A DNA stretch of 64,000 bases, taken from contig NZ_JAAQRC020000001.1 in the NCBI RefSeq assembly GCF_019216885.1, forward strand, positions 5,335,501 through 5,399,500, in the 5' to 3' direction. Position numbers and translations under genes: made by a program. The DNA is from Methylobacterium sp. SyP6R (GTDB taxonomy: Bacteria; Pseudomonadota; Alphaproteobacteria; Rhizobiales; Beijerinckiaceae). Positions 36,228-45,427 of this stretch are shown here, in pieces (position 1 is the first letter of the stretch; every line of letters begins with the position of its first letter). The notes beneath the pieces were generated by a model. The model was given only the letters and a program-made list of their open reading frames with translations. It had not been told where the DNA came from and searched no databases.

Positions 36228-39200
36228 TCAGACCGAGATGTAGTGGACCAAAGTCTCCACCTCTTCGATGTCGGCTATGAATGGATTGATGGCCCCTATG
36301 GTCGATCCGAGGGCTGCCGCGGCGTAGAGCGCGCTCCCGGAGAAAAGAATGCCGCGGTCGGTGATCGGCTCCTCGTCCGCGAGAGCCATCGGCTTGCACA
36401 ATCCGCCAAGCGCAGCGTAGCCGTTGCTGAGTTCGTCGGCGAGCAAATTCAACGGCACATGCTGTAACTTGGACGCCAAGAGATCGGCGGGGAACAGCAC
36501 GGCGGCGGCGCAGAAACCGGTCATCGCCTGTAGCGTGCCGCCGAGCGCTGCCGATGTCTTGACCTGAGGATTGACCTGCACCGTATCGATCCAGCCGCTA
36601 CCCGCATACACGAGTCCGCTCGCAACCGTGTAGAAGACCGATCCGGAATAGGCGAAGATCTTCAACGCGCCCGACGCTTCGGTCATCGGCGACGTCGTGT
36701 CGAAGGTGAGTGGCACGCTGGACACGTTGCGGATGACGTTGAGAGCGATCATCAGCCTGTCGCTGCGCAGGTAGCTCATGATGCCGGTCTTCGGCGCCTG
36801 AACCTTGAGGGCTTGTGCGATGTTCTTGTACAGGCCGGCGGTCGCCGCGACCGTCGTACCCCAGATGACATACTGCTTCCTGAACTCCGCGAAAGCGTCG
36901 GCGACGCTCGCGTCGGCCGCGTCCGACGGCCCTTGCGCCGCCAAGGCGTAGCGCTCCACGGCGCGGGGCTCCCGGGCGAGGGCGGCGCCGTCCTGCGATC
37001 TTCCGATCTGCTCCGTCGTCTCCCCGGTGATCCGCGCGAGCGGCGCGGGGCTCTGCCCCCCGCCTCCCGCCTTGGACAGGAAATGGGTGAACACGTCGGG
37101 CGATGTGAACCGGTCCGCCTGATGCACGAGGTCGAGCGACACGCCCGTCAGCCGGGCGGACTCGACGATCGGGACGGCCAGGAGCAGGGCCATCCCGTTC
37201 ACCGTGGTCAGCGTCTCGCCGTTGCCGCACAAGGTCGTCACGAACCGGTAGAACCCTGACAGGAACGGGATGTCGACCGGATCGACCAGGGCGCTCTTGA
37301 TGAAGTTCAGAACGTCCTTGGCGAACTTCAGTGCGCCTTTCATCAGTGTCTTCAGAGGATCGATGATGGTCTTGATCGTGTCGACCACGAAGCGGAGCAG
37401 GCCGCCGAGATCCGGCTTCTCGGCGAGCGCGCGGATGTCGTCGATGTCCTTGAGGAGGTCGCCGCCGAGGGACTTCATCGTCGGGATCATGACGTCCTCG
37501 ACGAAGTCGCGTGCCAGATCGAGGGTCGAGGTCACCGGATCGGCGGCCGTGCTGTTGAGCATGCCGCCGTGGTGGATCTGATACTGCGCGAATCCGCTCG
37601 GCGCGGATCGCGACGCCAGGCCCTGCGGCGTCTTCGTCACCGCCGCGCCGATGGCACCGGGACTGCCGGACGGCAGGACGGCCTTCTCGATGCGCTCCTC
37701 CAGGCCGTCGAAGGCGGCGTCCACCTTCCCGATCAGCCAGTCGATCTCCTTGTCGACGAAGGCCACGGCGGCCTCGATGCCGTTATCGACCATCCTGGTG
37801 ATCACCTTGTGGACGGTCCAGATGTCGTCCCATCCGAAGAGGTGGCCCAGCCACTTCATCACGTCGATCAGGGCGACCTTGATGAGCTTGAGCACCCAGC
37901 TCAACGCTTTGTAGACCGAGCTCAGCGTCGTCAGCGCCACCGTCAGAACCTTGCCGGGCAGCCGAACGACGAATTGCAGGGCGTCCTCGACGCCGTCCTT
38001 CACCTTCTGGATGACGAAGCTGATGCCGCCTTCGAGTTCCGTCGAGGCCCCCTCGATCGCGCCGATCGCCTCGTCGACGGCGGTTTCGAGGTAGTGCAGG
38101 GCGTCGCCGGCGAGGGCCTCGAACTCGGTGAGGACGCCACCGAGGCTCGCCATCTCCATGGCCGGATGGGGCGTGGGGTGCCAGACTCCGCCGGCGCGGT
38201 GCATCCCGACGGAGAAGCCGTCCGCGAGCGGCGTCGCGTCGACCGAGCCGTCGTGCTTGACGTCCGCGATCGCGACGAACGTCGTGCCCGACAGGGGCGC
38301 CGACATGTCCTTGGTGCCGATGCCCGCCAGCCGGTTGACGTTGGCGGCCACGGCCGCGAGCTTGTCGGAGGAGATCGGCGGGACGATCGCCGTGCCGTCC
38401 GGCGCCTTCGCATTCTTGAGGTCGTCGCCGGTCTCGATCGCCCTCAGGCCCTTCTGCACCTTCCCGTTGGGATACAGGTTCACGACCTTGTCGAGGGCCG
38501 CCGACGCGATGTGGATGATCGGCGTCGCGATGTCGCCGGCGGTCGCGACGATCGTCAGGCTGCCGAGCGCGTCCGTCTTGATCCGGCAGGGCGTCTCGGA
38601 GTCGAGGCTGTAGACCATGCCGTTGATCGTGACGTAGGTCCATTCCGAGGCCGTGATGTCCATCTCGACATCGCGGACCGGGTTCCCCGCCGCGTCGTCC
38701 AGGTGGAGCCGCGAAGTGAACGTCGCGACGTCGAACAGGTAGTCGCCGGCCGGCGCCGTGATGACGCGCCTCTGCCACAGCGTCGATTTCGGGTCCTGCC
38801 AGTGGTGGGAGACGTTCAGCGCGGTATCGACGAGGAAGATCTCGTTGGCGTTGCGGGTCCGGAGGCGCAGCGGTGCGAGCCGGACCGCGGACTCGCTGAA
38901 GACGATGGGCGTGTTCCACGTGTAGTCCGCATCCGGATCGTTCGGGTCCTTCGCGCCGAGGATGTAGTGGAGACGGTCGGCGCCGGCGCTCAGGGCCCAG
39001 ACGGCGATTCCCCGGCTGTCCTGACGCACGATGATCTGCCGGCAATCGGTGATGCCGTCCGAGATGCGCTGCATCTTCTCCGACACGCCGCTCCGGAAAA
39101 CGTAGATGCCCGTGTCGGCTCCCACGTAGACGTCCGAGGAGATCGAGAAGGGGTCCGTGTCGGTTCCGGTCGCCGTGGCGATGCAGCGATACATCATGGC

Positions 39201-39986
39201 CGGGATCGACGAGCCGCCCCCCGGGCTGAGATCGAAGGTGAGGCTCGGCCCGGACGAGGTCGCAAGCGTGGTGCATTCGAGCGTGCAACCGTCGCCCTCG
39301 TCGTACAGGAACCAGACGCCCTGGCCGCCCTCCTTGAAGGCGTTGGCCATCGCGGCCGGCTTCGTCACCGTCTCGGGGAAGCCGAAAGCTGTCGCCCCCG
39401 TCGCCTTCGAGGTCGCCTGATAGTAGATGCGCTTGCCGTTCAGCGGACCCACCACGGTGAGGAGCGGGTCCATGTCGCCGTCGGACGTCCCGAGCAGGAC
39501 GTCCTCGGCCGCGAAGCGCGGGTCGATGCCGCCGAGCGGCGGCCCCATCAGCGCGACGAAGGCGGACCAGGTCGCGTCGCCGAAATCGTTCGGCAACTTG
39601 GTCGCCAGGAAGACGTCGGTCGCCGACGTGTCGGCGCGGGCGATCGCCACCGCGATGCTGATGCGCCCTTCGAGGTCCTCGACGACGTCGAAGGCCGTCG
39701 CGACCCCGTAGCCGGCGAACTGCGCGCTGAGGTCGATCTCCGCGAAGCCGTTGGAGAGGCCCGCCCTCACCTTGATCAGGCGGAGGCGGCCGTCCGTGCC
39801 GATGCTGAAGACGACCGGATTGCCGCTCCCGTCCTGCACCACGGCGAGCTTCGTCGCCGTGGGCGAGATGGGGGAGCCCGGCAACTGGTTGTGCATCAAT
39901 TCGCAGGAGACGGTCAGTTCCAGATTCGTACCGGCGAACGATCCCGCCCCGGCGACACTGACCCGATCGATGTCGGACACCGGCAT
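36228..39986 (-). CDS. Very large uncharacterised protein, partner of the P47-like protein
   Basis: A 1252-residue protein that I do not recognise as a named family. Residues about 35-420 are beta-rich with repeated strand patterns (FSIGTDGRLRLIKV, DVYVGADTGIYVFRSG, ALNVSHHWQDPKSTLWQ), resembling a propeller or lectin-like fold. Residues about 440-620 look Ig-like. Residues about 620-800 are long amphipathic helices (for example VLKLIKVALIDVMKWLGHLF then GWDDIWTVHKVITRMVDNGI). A further helical and hydrophobic C-terminal region follows from about 850. No signal peptide. It starts one base after the stop of the 538-aa gene, so the two must act together. A lectin-plus-helical layout suggests a secreted or membrane-acting effector, but that is inference. 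Confidence 0.7.
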   Translation of the reverse strand: MPVSDIDRVSVAGAGSFAGTNLELTVSCELMHNQLPGSPISPTATKLAVVQDGSGNPVVFSIGTDGRLRLIKVRAGLSNGFAEIDLSAQFAGYGVATAFDVVEDLEGRISIAVAIARADTSATDVFLATKLPNDFGDATWSAFVALMGPPLGGIDPRFAAEDVLLGTSDGDMDPLLTVVGPLNGKRIYYQATSKATGATAFGFPETVTKPAAMANAFKEGGQGVWFLYDEGDGCTLECTTLATSSGPSLTFDLSPGGGSSIPAMMYRCIATATGTDTDPFSISSDVYVGADTGIYVFRSGVSEKMQRISDGITDCRQIIVRQDSRGIAVWALSAGADRLHYILGAKDPNDPDADYTWNTPIVFSESAVRLAPLRLRTRNANEIFLVDTALNVSHHWQDPKSTLWQRRVITAPAGDYLFDVATFTSRLHLDDAAGNPVRDVEMDITASEWTYVTINGMVYSLDSETPCRIKTDALGSLTIVATAGDIATPIIHIASAALDKVVNLYPNGKVQKGLRAIETGDDLKNAKAPDGTAIVPPISSDKLAAVAANVNRLAGIGTKDMSAPLSGTTFVAIADVKHDGSVDATPLADGFSVGMHRAGGVWHPTPHPAMEMASLGGVLTEFEALAGDALHYLETAVDEAIGAIEGASTELEGGISFVIQKVKDGVEDALQFVVRLPGKVLTVALTTLSSVYKALSWVLKLIKVALIDVMKWLGHLFGWDDIWTVHKVITRMVDNGIEAAVAFVDKEIDWLIGKVDAAFDGLEERIEKAVLPSGSPGAIGAAVTKTPQGLASRSAPSGFAQYQIHHGGMLNSTAADPVTSTLDLARDFVEDVMIPTMKSLGGDLLKDIDDIRALAEKPDLGGLLRFVVDTIKTIIDPLKTLMKGALKFAKDVLNFIKSALVDPVDIPFLSGFYRFVTTLCGNGETLTTVNGMALLLAVPIVESARLTGVSLDLVHQADRFTSPDVFTHFLSKAGGGGQSPAPLARITGETTEQIGRSQDGAALAREPRAVERYALAAQGPSDAADASVADAFAEFRKQYVIWGTTVAATAGLYKNIAQALKVQAPKTGIMSYLRSDRLMIALNVIRNVSSVPLTFDTTSPMTEASGALKIFAYSGSVFYTVASGLVYAGSGWIDTVQVNPQVKTSAALGGTLQAMTGFCAAAVLFPADLLASKLQHVPLNLLADELSNGYAALGGLCKPMALADEEPITDRGILFSGSALYAAAALGSTIGAINPFIADIEEVETLVHYISV

Positions 39987-39987
39987 G

Positions 39988-41604
39988 TCAGTTCTCCGTT
40001 TTGTAGGTGAGCAGCAGGGACAGGTTGGCGTCCTGATCGATCGCGGGATCCTTGAAGAAGAACGTCTGTCCGCCCGGCAGGATCAGCGCCCCGTCGATCG
40101 ATTTCCCGATATTGCTCATCGCCTGAGCGGGCGATCCAAGATCGGGCACATCGATCGAAAGCAGGGATTTGAAAAGATTCGAGAAAAAATTATTATCGAA
40201 CGGCACCAGCGAGTCGAGAAATCCTCCCAATATCTTGCCTATGATTTCCAGAAATTTTGCTTCACCATTTTCTCCATGATCGGTATGTTGGCTGTCGAGG
40301 GTGTAGGACATCTGTGGCAGCAGTGTCGGATTTCCGCTTTTGTCCTTGCTGGCCGTGATCGAGATGCTGCCATGCCATTTCGTCGTGGCGTTGGCCCACG
40401 CCGTTGCGTCTTCGGGCCACTCGGATTTCGAGACGTGTTTGTAGATGTAGATGGAGCCGTTCGTGATCGCGATCGTCGGTGCTGCACCACGCGCCGGGAG
40501 GTCGGCTTGGAACGTGTTGACATACTGGTCGTCGCCCGTGTCGACGTTCGAGATTCGGAACGTGAAGATTCCGTCCGACAGGCTTCTCCCCTGATCATAG
40601 CTGTTATTCTGTGAAACGGAAAGTTTGCCGGAGACCGCGTTGTAAAGATCGTCTTTGATCGTGTCGTAGAGCGGTTTCAGCAGGAGCGGTTCGACAAGCA
40701 CCTTATGTGAGTAGATCATCTTGCCGTCGCATTGGTCGCTGGGACCGATCCAGTTGCTGTCGAAGATGCCCGGTGATGCCTGGATGCCGTCGACGCCGCC
40801 CCGCGTCGCGAGAACGAAGTTGATGTTGCTCAGGTCGGCATGGTTCGGGTCGTGATAGACCGTGAACGTCGTACCGATCGGGCGGAGCAGGGGCGGAACC
40901 TTGGAATCGGCGATGGACGCGCTCGACGTCGCCGTCGGGACGTAGCCCAAGATGAACGGGTTCGCGGCTTTCCCCGCGGCGGTTCCTTCGGTCGTGAAGA
41001 TCGAAAGGTAATCTCCCATGAATTCGCTGAACTGCTGCTTTATCTCATCAGGCTGCCCGTTCACGGAACATGCCGCTGCATCCGCGTAGAGGTTGGCGGA
41101 GTCGAAATCCATGAAAAGGTGATTGACGCTGAACATGCTCGGATCGAAATGCGCGAGCTGGTCTTGAACGATCCGAGGCACGTTGGCCCCGTCGATCTTT
41201 TTGAGCGCGGCAAGGTCGAGGTTGACGTCGATCGGGCAGATCCAGCCCGCCATGGGATAGGATTTCAGTGTCGCGGCTGGTCCGAACCCACTCCAGAAGT
41301 GAGCCGTCCCGCCACGAAATCGGAGATTGAACTGAACGGTCGATCCACTGCTTGTAATCTCAATCGACGGTATAAGTTCTCCATCAATATAGGATGCCGA
41401 TATTTTTCCATCCGTCCTCGGAATTTCATCAAGACTTTCGGCAATCTTGCTAATTGAATTGCCGTTGATATCCCAAGATTGATATATAATTAAATTTTGA
41501 TGAACGATACCAGATTTGGTCAAGCTGAGGAGTTGATCGTTGATCGTCTTTTGCGTCAGCGAGACGACCATGTCGTACTGATCGAACACGTCGGTGTTTT
41601 TCAC
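39988..41604 (-). CDS. P47-like (TULIP-fold) uncharacterised protein
   Basis: A 538-residue protein with GTG start 41604 eight bases after GAGGGAG. The N-terminus, NTDVFDQYDMVVSLTQKTIN, resembles the opening of clostridial P47/OrfX proteins (N-x-W/D...V...N..L), and the end, LPGGQTFFFKDPAIDQDANL, resembles their terminal PGG-x-TFxFK pattern. These proteins have lipid-binding TULIP folds and sit in botulinum-toxin loci and insect-associated bacteria. Here no neurotoxin gene is present. Codon choice and GC are clearly lower than in flanking core genes. Operon with the 1252-aa gene. The family call rests on memory of motifs. Confidence 0.6.
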   Translation of the reverse strand: MKNTDVFDQYDMVVSLTQKTINDQLLSLTKSGIVHQNLIIYQSWDINGNSISKIAESLDEIPRTDGKISASYIDGELIPSIEITSSGSTVQFNLRFRGGTAHFWSGFGPAATLKSYPMAGWICPIDVNLDLAALKKIDGANVPRIVQDQLAHFDPSMFSVNHLFMDFDSANLYADAAACSVNGQPDEIKQQFSEFMGDYLSIFTTEGTAAGKAANPFILGYVPTATSSASIADSKVPPLLRPIGTTFTVYHDPNHADLSNINFVLATRGGVDGIQASPGIFDSNWIGPSDQCDGKMIYSHKVLVEPLLLKPLYDTIKDDLYNAVSGKLSVSQNNSYDQGRSLSDGIFTFRISNVDTGDDQYVNTFQADLPARGAAPTIAITNGSIYIYKHVSKSEWPEDATAWANATTKWHGSISITASKDKSGNPTLLPQMSYTLDSQHTDHGENGEAKFLEIIGKILGGFLDSLVPFDNNFFSNLFKSLLSIDVPDLGSPAQAMSNIGKSIDGALILPGGQTFFFKDPAIDQDANLSLLLTYKTEN

Positions 41605-42535
41605 CGCAAGCTCCCTCGTCTGCGGCGCGCCGGACGACGCGAAGTCGCAAATTTTAGATATCGTTCCGGCACAAAATCAATTGACAAAACAGGATCGTCT
41701 GCATATTTTTTGATTTCAAGATGTGTCTATGCAGGTTGAGATTTTAGCTTCCGTCGGTTTTGAGGGTCTGCTTTCGGGCATCCCGCCTATGTCGACTTGC
41801 GTGACGTTTCAGACAACGTGCGCGCAATCGTCGAACGTCGGCTCCCGGCCTGATGCGGCGCTTGAGGCTCGACTGTACGAAAGACAGGTGTTTTTCCGGC
41901 ATGGGCCGAGCCGATCTCACGGCGCACCAACCTTCGCCGCAGAATTCATGCAGCCGACCCTGTCGGATTGATGCGATGTGCGAAAACAGGGGCGGCCGAC
42001 GCTGACCTTCGAGAGCAAAGCGCCTACCCGCTGCCGCGTGCCGACGCTGAAGCGGGCGAAGGACGGCTCGGCCTGCTGCGGCCCGGGTGCGGGCGTCATA
42101 ACCGCGACGCCTGCACCACACACGCGGAAGGGCCGGTTTCACCACCGGCGGCGACGATCCAGCGGGCGACGAGCCGGATCCTATCGATATTCGCGTGCGG
42201 CGTCGGCGTGCAGAAGCGCCATACTGCAGCTCGGGAGCGGGCCCGGCAACTGCTCACCTGCCTGCAAGCAGGGGGCGGGTCGACAGGCGTCCCCTGCGGG
42301 CCGTCTTTGGAGCCAGCCATGGACCGTGCACCGGTTCCTGGGGCTCTCGGTTTGTCCCCGCCAAGCCTTCCCCATGCGAGGGCAGCGCCCGACCGCGTTG
42401 CAATCGAGCGCTGCTCCAGGCGGATTTTGTGCATGCCGCACTCGTAAAATATTTTTTATAATTATAATACTTCAAATAATATTCAAATAATAATGTTATA
42501 TTCCACCATATCACAGTGTAATTTAGTCCGATTTA
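41605..42535. other. Gene-poor island spacer with AT-rich ends
   Basis: No protein gene is supported in these 931 bases. The left end (41640-41720) is AT-rich and holds the likely promoter for the P47-like operon (TTGTCAATTGATTTTG region on the minus strand). The middle (41750-42420) is GC-rich with several open frames of shadow-like composition. The right end (42440-42535) is extremely AT-rich, with AATATTTTTTATAATTATAA and TCAAATAATAATG, and follows the stop of the maleate-isomerase-like gene. Confidence 0.5.
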
Positions 42536-43357
42536 TCAAAATCGTGTTTGAAACAATCTGCCATAGCTCCTGATTTCGACGCTTTTTCCTGTCAGCTTGA
42601 GGCCATGCCAGAAGATAAGCTGGTTGGCGGTGACCATTCTGATGCCGAGTGTCGACTCTACCTCGTCTATGATACCTACCGCTCGCTGACCGTTCCCCGC
42701 GATGAAGACGGTATCGACACGATGATCGGAGACGATCTTGCGGATCCAGCTGAACAGGCCGTCCGGCGTGATGTGGCGCTGCCCGCTCGGCAGGCCGCAG
42801 GGGCCATGGTGGACGATGTTGAAGCTCTGCTCCTCGAAATAGCGGGCCCCGGCCTGATCCAGATCGGCATCGAACCAGGGCGGATTGACAAGCGCGATTC
42901 GTCTGGAACCGAGCGCGTCGAAGGCCGCTGCCGCCGCGAGGCAGGTCGTCGTCAACGGGATGCCTCGGGCACGTGGTGCCAGCCGCTCGACGAGTTGCTG
43001 CTCGCCGCTGCTGCCATGCTTGTACGCCGAGCTGGTGAAGGCAAGCCCGATCACGTCGAGAGGCGAGGCCGCGAGGTGCTCGACCGCATCGTCCAGATAA
43101 GGAGCATCGGCGAAGGATGCGACCGGGGCATGGGGGATCGTCTCGTCCATCTCGCCGCCCGCGCGCATCGCGGAGAAGTACAGCCTGCCGGCATGCACCG
43201 ACACATTCGGCCACGCCATCGCTCCGAGTTCGCATTCCGGACCGATATCCGCATGGGGCACGATGGCGCCGAAGCGCAGGCCGGCATCCCAACCGTCCCT
43301 GCGCCACCGGCGAGGCTCGAGCGAGGCGCGAGCGGTGAGGGCGTCGTGACGGCTCAT
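42536..43357 (-). CDS. Asp/Glu racemase / maleate isomerase superfamily protein lacking usual cysteines
   Basis: A 273-residue protein with the aspartate/glutamate racemase-arylmalonate decarboxylase-maleate isomerase fold: RFGAIVPHADIGPECEL at the start, VIGLAFTSSAYKHGSS, TTTCLAAAAAFDALG, RRIALVNPPWFDADLD, and VDTVFIAGNGQRAVGIIDEV. The two catalytic cysteine positions (normally CTS and CxG) read FTSS and AGNG, so a standard two-cysteine mechanism is unlikely. Last gene of the putative biosynthetic cluster; its ATG overlaps the deaminase stop (ATGA). The AT-rich tail follows. Confidence 0.7.
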   Translation of the reverse strand: MSRHDALTARASLEPRRWRRDGWDAGLRFGAIVPHADIGPECELGAMAWPNVSVHAGRLYFSAMRAGGEMDETIPHAPVASFADAPYLDDAVEHLAASPLDVIGLAFTSSAYKHGSSGEQQLVERLAPRARGIPLTTTCLAAAAAFDALGSRRIALVNPPWFDADLDQAGARYFEEQSFNIVHHGPCGLPSGQRHITPDGLFSWIRKIVSDHRVDTVFIAGNGQRAVGIIDEVESTLGIRMVTANQLIFWHGLKLTGKSVEIRSYGRLFQTRF

Positions 43358-43836
43358 CGGACGCTCCGTTGCGCAAACTTCTGAAACGGGACCAGACCGT
43401 CATCGACGCGAAGCGCCTCGGGGCGAAGGTTTCCCCAGGTTGTCGGGTCTGCCGCGTAGAGATCGTAACTCGACCGATAGTCGAAGCCGTACGACGCGGC
43501 CTCGTCCCGGCTCGCGGCGAAATACACCTTCGAGATACCCGAGAAGAGAGAGCTCATATAGCACATGGCGCAGGGCTCGCCGGATGCCAGGAGCGTGGCG
43601 CCCGAGGTGCACTGGATGCCGTGGGTACGACAGGCATCCCTGATGGCCTCGACCTCGGCATGGGCTGTCGGATCACAGTGCAGTCGAACACGATTGACGC
43701 CGCGCCCGAGAACGGTTCCGTGCCGATCGAGAACGAAAGCCGTGAATGGGATGCCGCCCTTGTCGACATGCTCGATCGAATAAGCGACGGTCTCCTTCAT
43801 GCGCTCTGTCAGCCGTGAAGGTGGGAGATTTTGCAT
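43354..43836 (-). CDS. Nucleoside/deoxycytidylate-type deaminase
   Basis: A 160-residue zinc deaminase of the cytidine deaminase superfamily (CMP/dCMP or guanine deaminase-like). Zinc ligands and catalytic Glu are in TAHAEVEAI (His59, Glu61) and GEPCAMC (Cys89, Cys92). It lies 25 bases downstream of an SMR exporter gene and is coupled to the maleate-isomerase-like gene. In a biosynthetic cluster it may deaminate a heterocyclic intermediate; this is inference. Confidence 0.85.
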   Translation of the reverse strand: MQNLPPSRLTERMKETVAYSIEHVDKGGIPFTAFVLDRHGTVLGRGVNRVRLHCDPTAHAEVEAIRDACRTHGIQCTSGATLLASGEPCAMCYMSSLFSGISKVYFAASRDEAASYGFDYRSSYDLYAADPTTWGNLRPEALRVDDGLVPFQKFAQRSVR

Positions 43837-43861
43837 GGAATTTATCCGATCATTTAAAATG

Positions 43862-44245
43862 CTATGACATCTTGAAATTTTTTGTTTTCAGGCTCGCGCT
43901 GTCGGCGAGCTTCAGCCAGACGACGCCGAAGATGATGACGCCAAGCCAGAACGCCTGAACCAGCGTCAACGGCTGATCCAGGATGAAGGCGCCCAGGATC
44001 GCAGCTCCGACGGAGCCGATCCCCGCCCACACCGCATAGCCGATCCCGACATCGATCGTCCGCAGGGCGACGCTGAGGCAGTACAGCGTCAGCAGGAAGA
44101 AGACGAAAGCCGATATCGACCACGGCAGGACGGTGAAGGCTTTGCTGCCGCCGACGCTCAAGGCGTACCCGACTTCGAAGGCGCCGGCGAGCAGGAGCAT
44201 CGCCCAGCTCCGGCCGGGGCTCGGGTTCTCGGTGGTTGTCGACAT
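43862..44245 (-). CDS. SMR-family small exporter (paired subunit)
   Basis: A 127-residue protein with four transmembrane helices. The conserved membrane glutamate is in LLLAGAFEVGYALSVG, and TIDVGIGYAVWAGIGSVGAA is the SMR signature. A 17-residue polar N-terminus precedes helix 1. ATG 44245 follows GGAGG. A second SMR gene lies 152 bases upstream, and such neighbours often form a two-chain pump for cationic compounds or guanidinium. Confidence 0.88.
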   Translation of the reverse strand: MSTTTENPSPGRSWAMLLLAGAFEVGYALSVGGSKAFTVLPWSISAFVFFLLTLYCLSVALRTIDVGIGYAVWAGIGSVGAAILGAFILDQPLTLVQAFWLGVIIFGVVWLKLADSASLKTKNFKMS

Positions 44246-44397
44246 CTGAATCCTCCAATGTACGAGCGTGTGTTGAGGAAGCCGATCACGGCTCGTCATG
44301 CAACAAGTTGCAGAAACAGAGATCAGGAGCATCGTTCGACTGCGGCGCGACCGCGCGATACTCCGGTGCCGACCTTCAAGAGGCCGGCCGGGGTGGG

Positions 44398-44718
44398 TCA
44401 GGCGGCGCCGCTGAGCCGCAGGCCGACCACGCCCCCGATGACGAGAGCGATGCCGACGATCTTCATCACGCCGAGCTTTTGCCCGAAGAAGATCGCGCCC
44501 AGTACGGTGATCCCGACGCCTGCAACCGAGGTCCAGATCGCATATCCCACTCCGACGTCGAACGTCAGCAGCGCGAGGCTGAGGAAGAAGGTGGCGATCG
44601 CGCCACTCACCAGTGTCGCGATGGTCCAGCGCAGATCGGTGAAGCCTTTGGCCTTGCCGGCGGCGATACCGACGGCGATCTCGAAGATGACGGCGATGGC
44701 GAGGTATAACCAGCTCAT
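44398..44718 (-). CDS. SMR-family small exporter (paired subunit)
   Basis: A 106-residue four-helix SMR transporter: IAVIFEIAVGIAAGKAKGFT with the membrane glutamate and TFDVGVGYAIWTSVAGVGIT. AGGAGAG precedes the ATG at 44718. Together with the gene at 43862-44245 it makes a plausible hetero-oligomeric exporter. No recognisable guanidine riboswitch was found in the 115-base spacer upstream, which is AT-rich and may hold an internal promoter. Confidence 0.88.
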   Translation of the reverse strand: MSWLYLAIAVIFEIAVGIAAGKAKGFTDLRWTIATLVSGAIATFFLSLALLTFDVGVGYAIWTSVAGVGITVLGAIFFGQKLGVMKIVGIALVIGGVVGLRLSGAA

Positions 44719-44833
44719 GATGTCTCTCCTGCTTGTCGCTGCGGGTGCAGCGACATCGATATATCCATGCTTTACGTATGCCATGATGAATGTTAGTCTT
44801 TTGTTTTATAAATTGTACTATGATGAAAACTTA

Positions 44834-45427
44834 TCAGGAATGTTTTGCAAGCAAAATCGCCGACTTCAATTCATCGACCGTCGGCATCCCACGGAACACC
44901 TGCTCGCCGACGACGATGGTCGGTACGGACGTGATGGCCATGTCCTCGCGGGCGTGCCGCAGGGCCTCCCGATGGCTCTGCTCATACGTGCCCTCGTCGA
45001 GGGCCTTCCTCACCTCGTTCCGATCGAGCCCGGCCTCCGCGGCGAGTTCGACGAGGACGTCCGGATCGCCGATGTTGCGGTCTTCCTGGAAGAAGGCGCG
45101 GAGGACGCCCAGAGAGTAGGCGTGCCCGGCACCCCGCTCCTTGGCGAGCGCCAGAACCTCGAACGCCTTGGCGGTCCGCGGCTGCGGCGACCATGACGGC
45201 AGCCGGATCGGAATGCCGAGTCGCGCCGCGATCGGATAGACGGATCGCTGCCAGATCGCCGGAAGGTAGGGATCTTCGACCCGCAAGGTCGGAACGGGTT
45301 CGGGACGGAGTTCGAAGGCGCGCCACTCGATCTCGACCGGCAGGTCACCGATCGCGTCCTGGACGACCTTCTCCGCCAGCAGGCAGTAAGGGCAAACGTA
45401 ATCGGTGTAGATCGCGATCTTATGCAT
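44834..45427 (-). CDS. FrnE-like DsbA-family oxidoreductase/isomerase
   Basis: A 197-residue cytoplasmic thioredoxin-like protein of the FrnE/2-hydroxychromene-2-carboxylate isomerase group: CPYC (Cys12, Cys15) in TDYVCPYCLLAEKV, the helical insertion, and the cis-proline ITSVPTIVVGEQVFRG. FrnE was named from a polyketide pathway. Its start overlaps the 3' end of the transglutaminase-like gene by eight bases, placing it in the putative biosynthetic operon. Confidence 0.85.
   Translation of the reverse strand: MHKIAIYTDYVCPYCLLAEKVVQDAIGDLPVEIEWRAFELRPEPVPTLRVEDPYLPAIWQRSVYPIAARLGIPIRLPSWSPQPRTAKAFEVLALAKERGAGHAYSLGVLRAFFQEDRNIGDPDVLVELAAEAGLDRNEVRKALDEGTYEQSHREALRHAREDMAITSVPTIVVGEQVFRGMPTVDELKSAILLAKHS

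Noticed and set aside
37569..40010. 813-codon plus-strand frame opposite the 1252-residue protein
   Set aside because: The composition is Arg/Asp/Val-rich without folds, while the minus strand has a ribosome binding site, coupling to its neighbour and protein-like residue patterns.
41966..42490. 170-residue plus-strand frame in the island spacer
   Set aside because: Product is Arg/Pro/Ser-rich with scattered Cys and ends in a hydrophobic run created by AT-rich DNA; no ribosome binding site or domain.
44719..44833. Guanidine riboswitch upstream of the SMR genes
   Set aside because: The conserved loops of guanidine-I, -II (ACGR tetraloops) or -III classes could not be identified.
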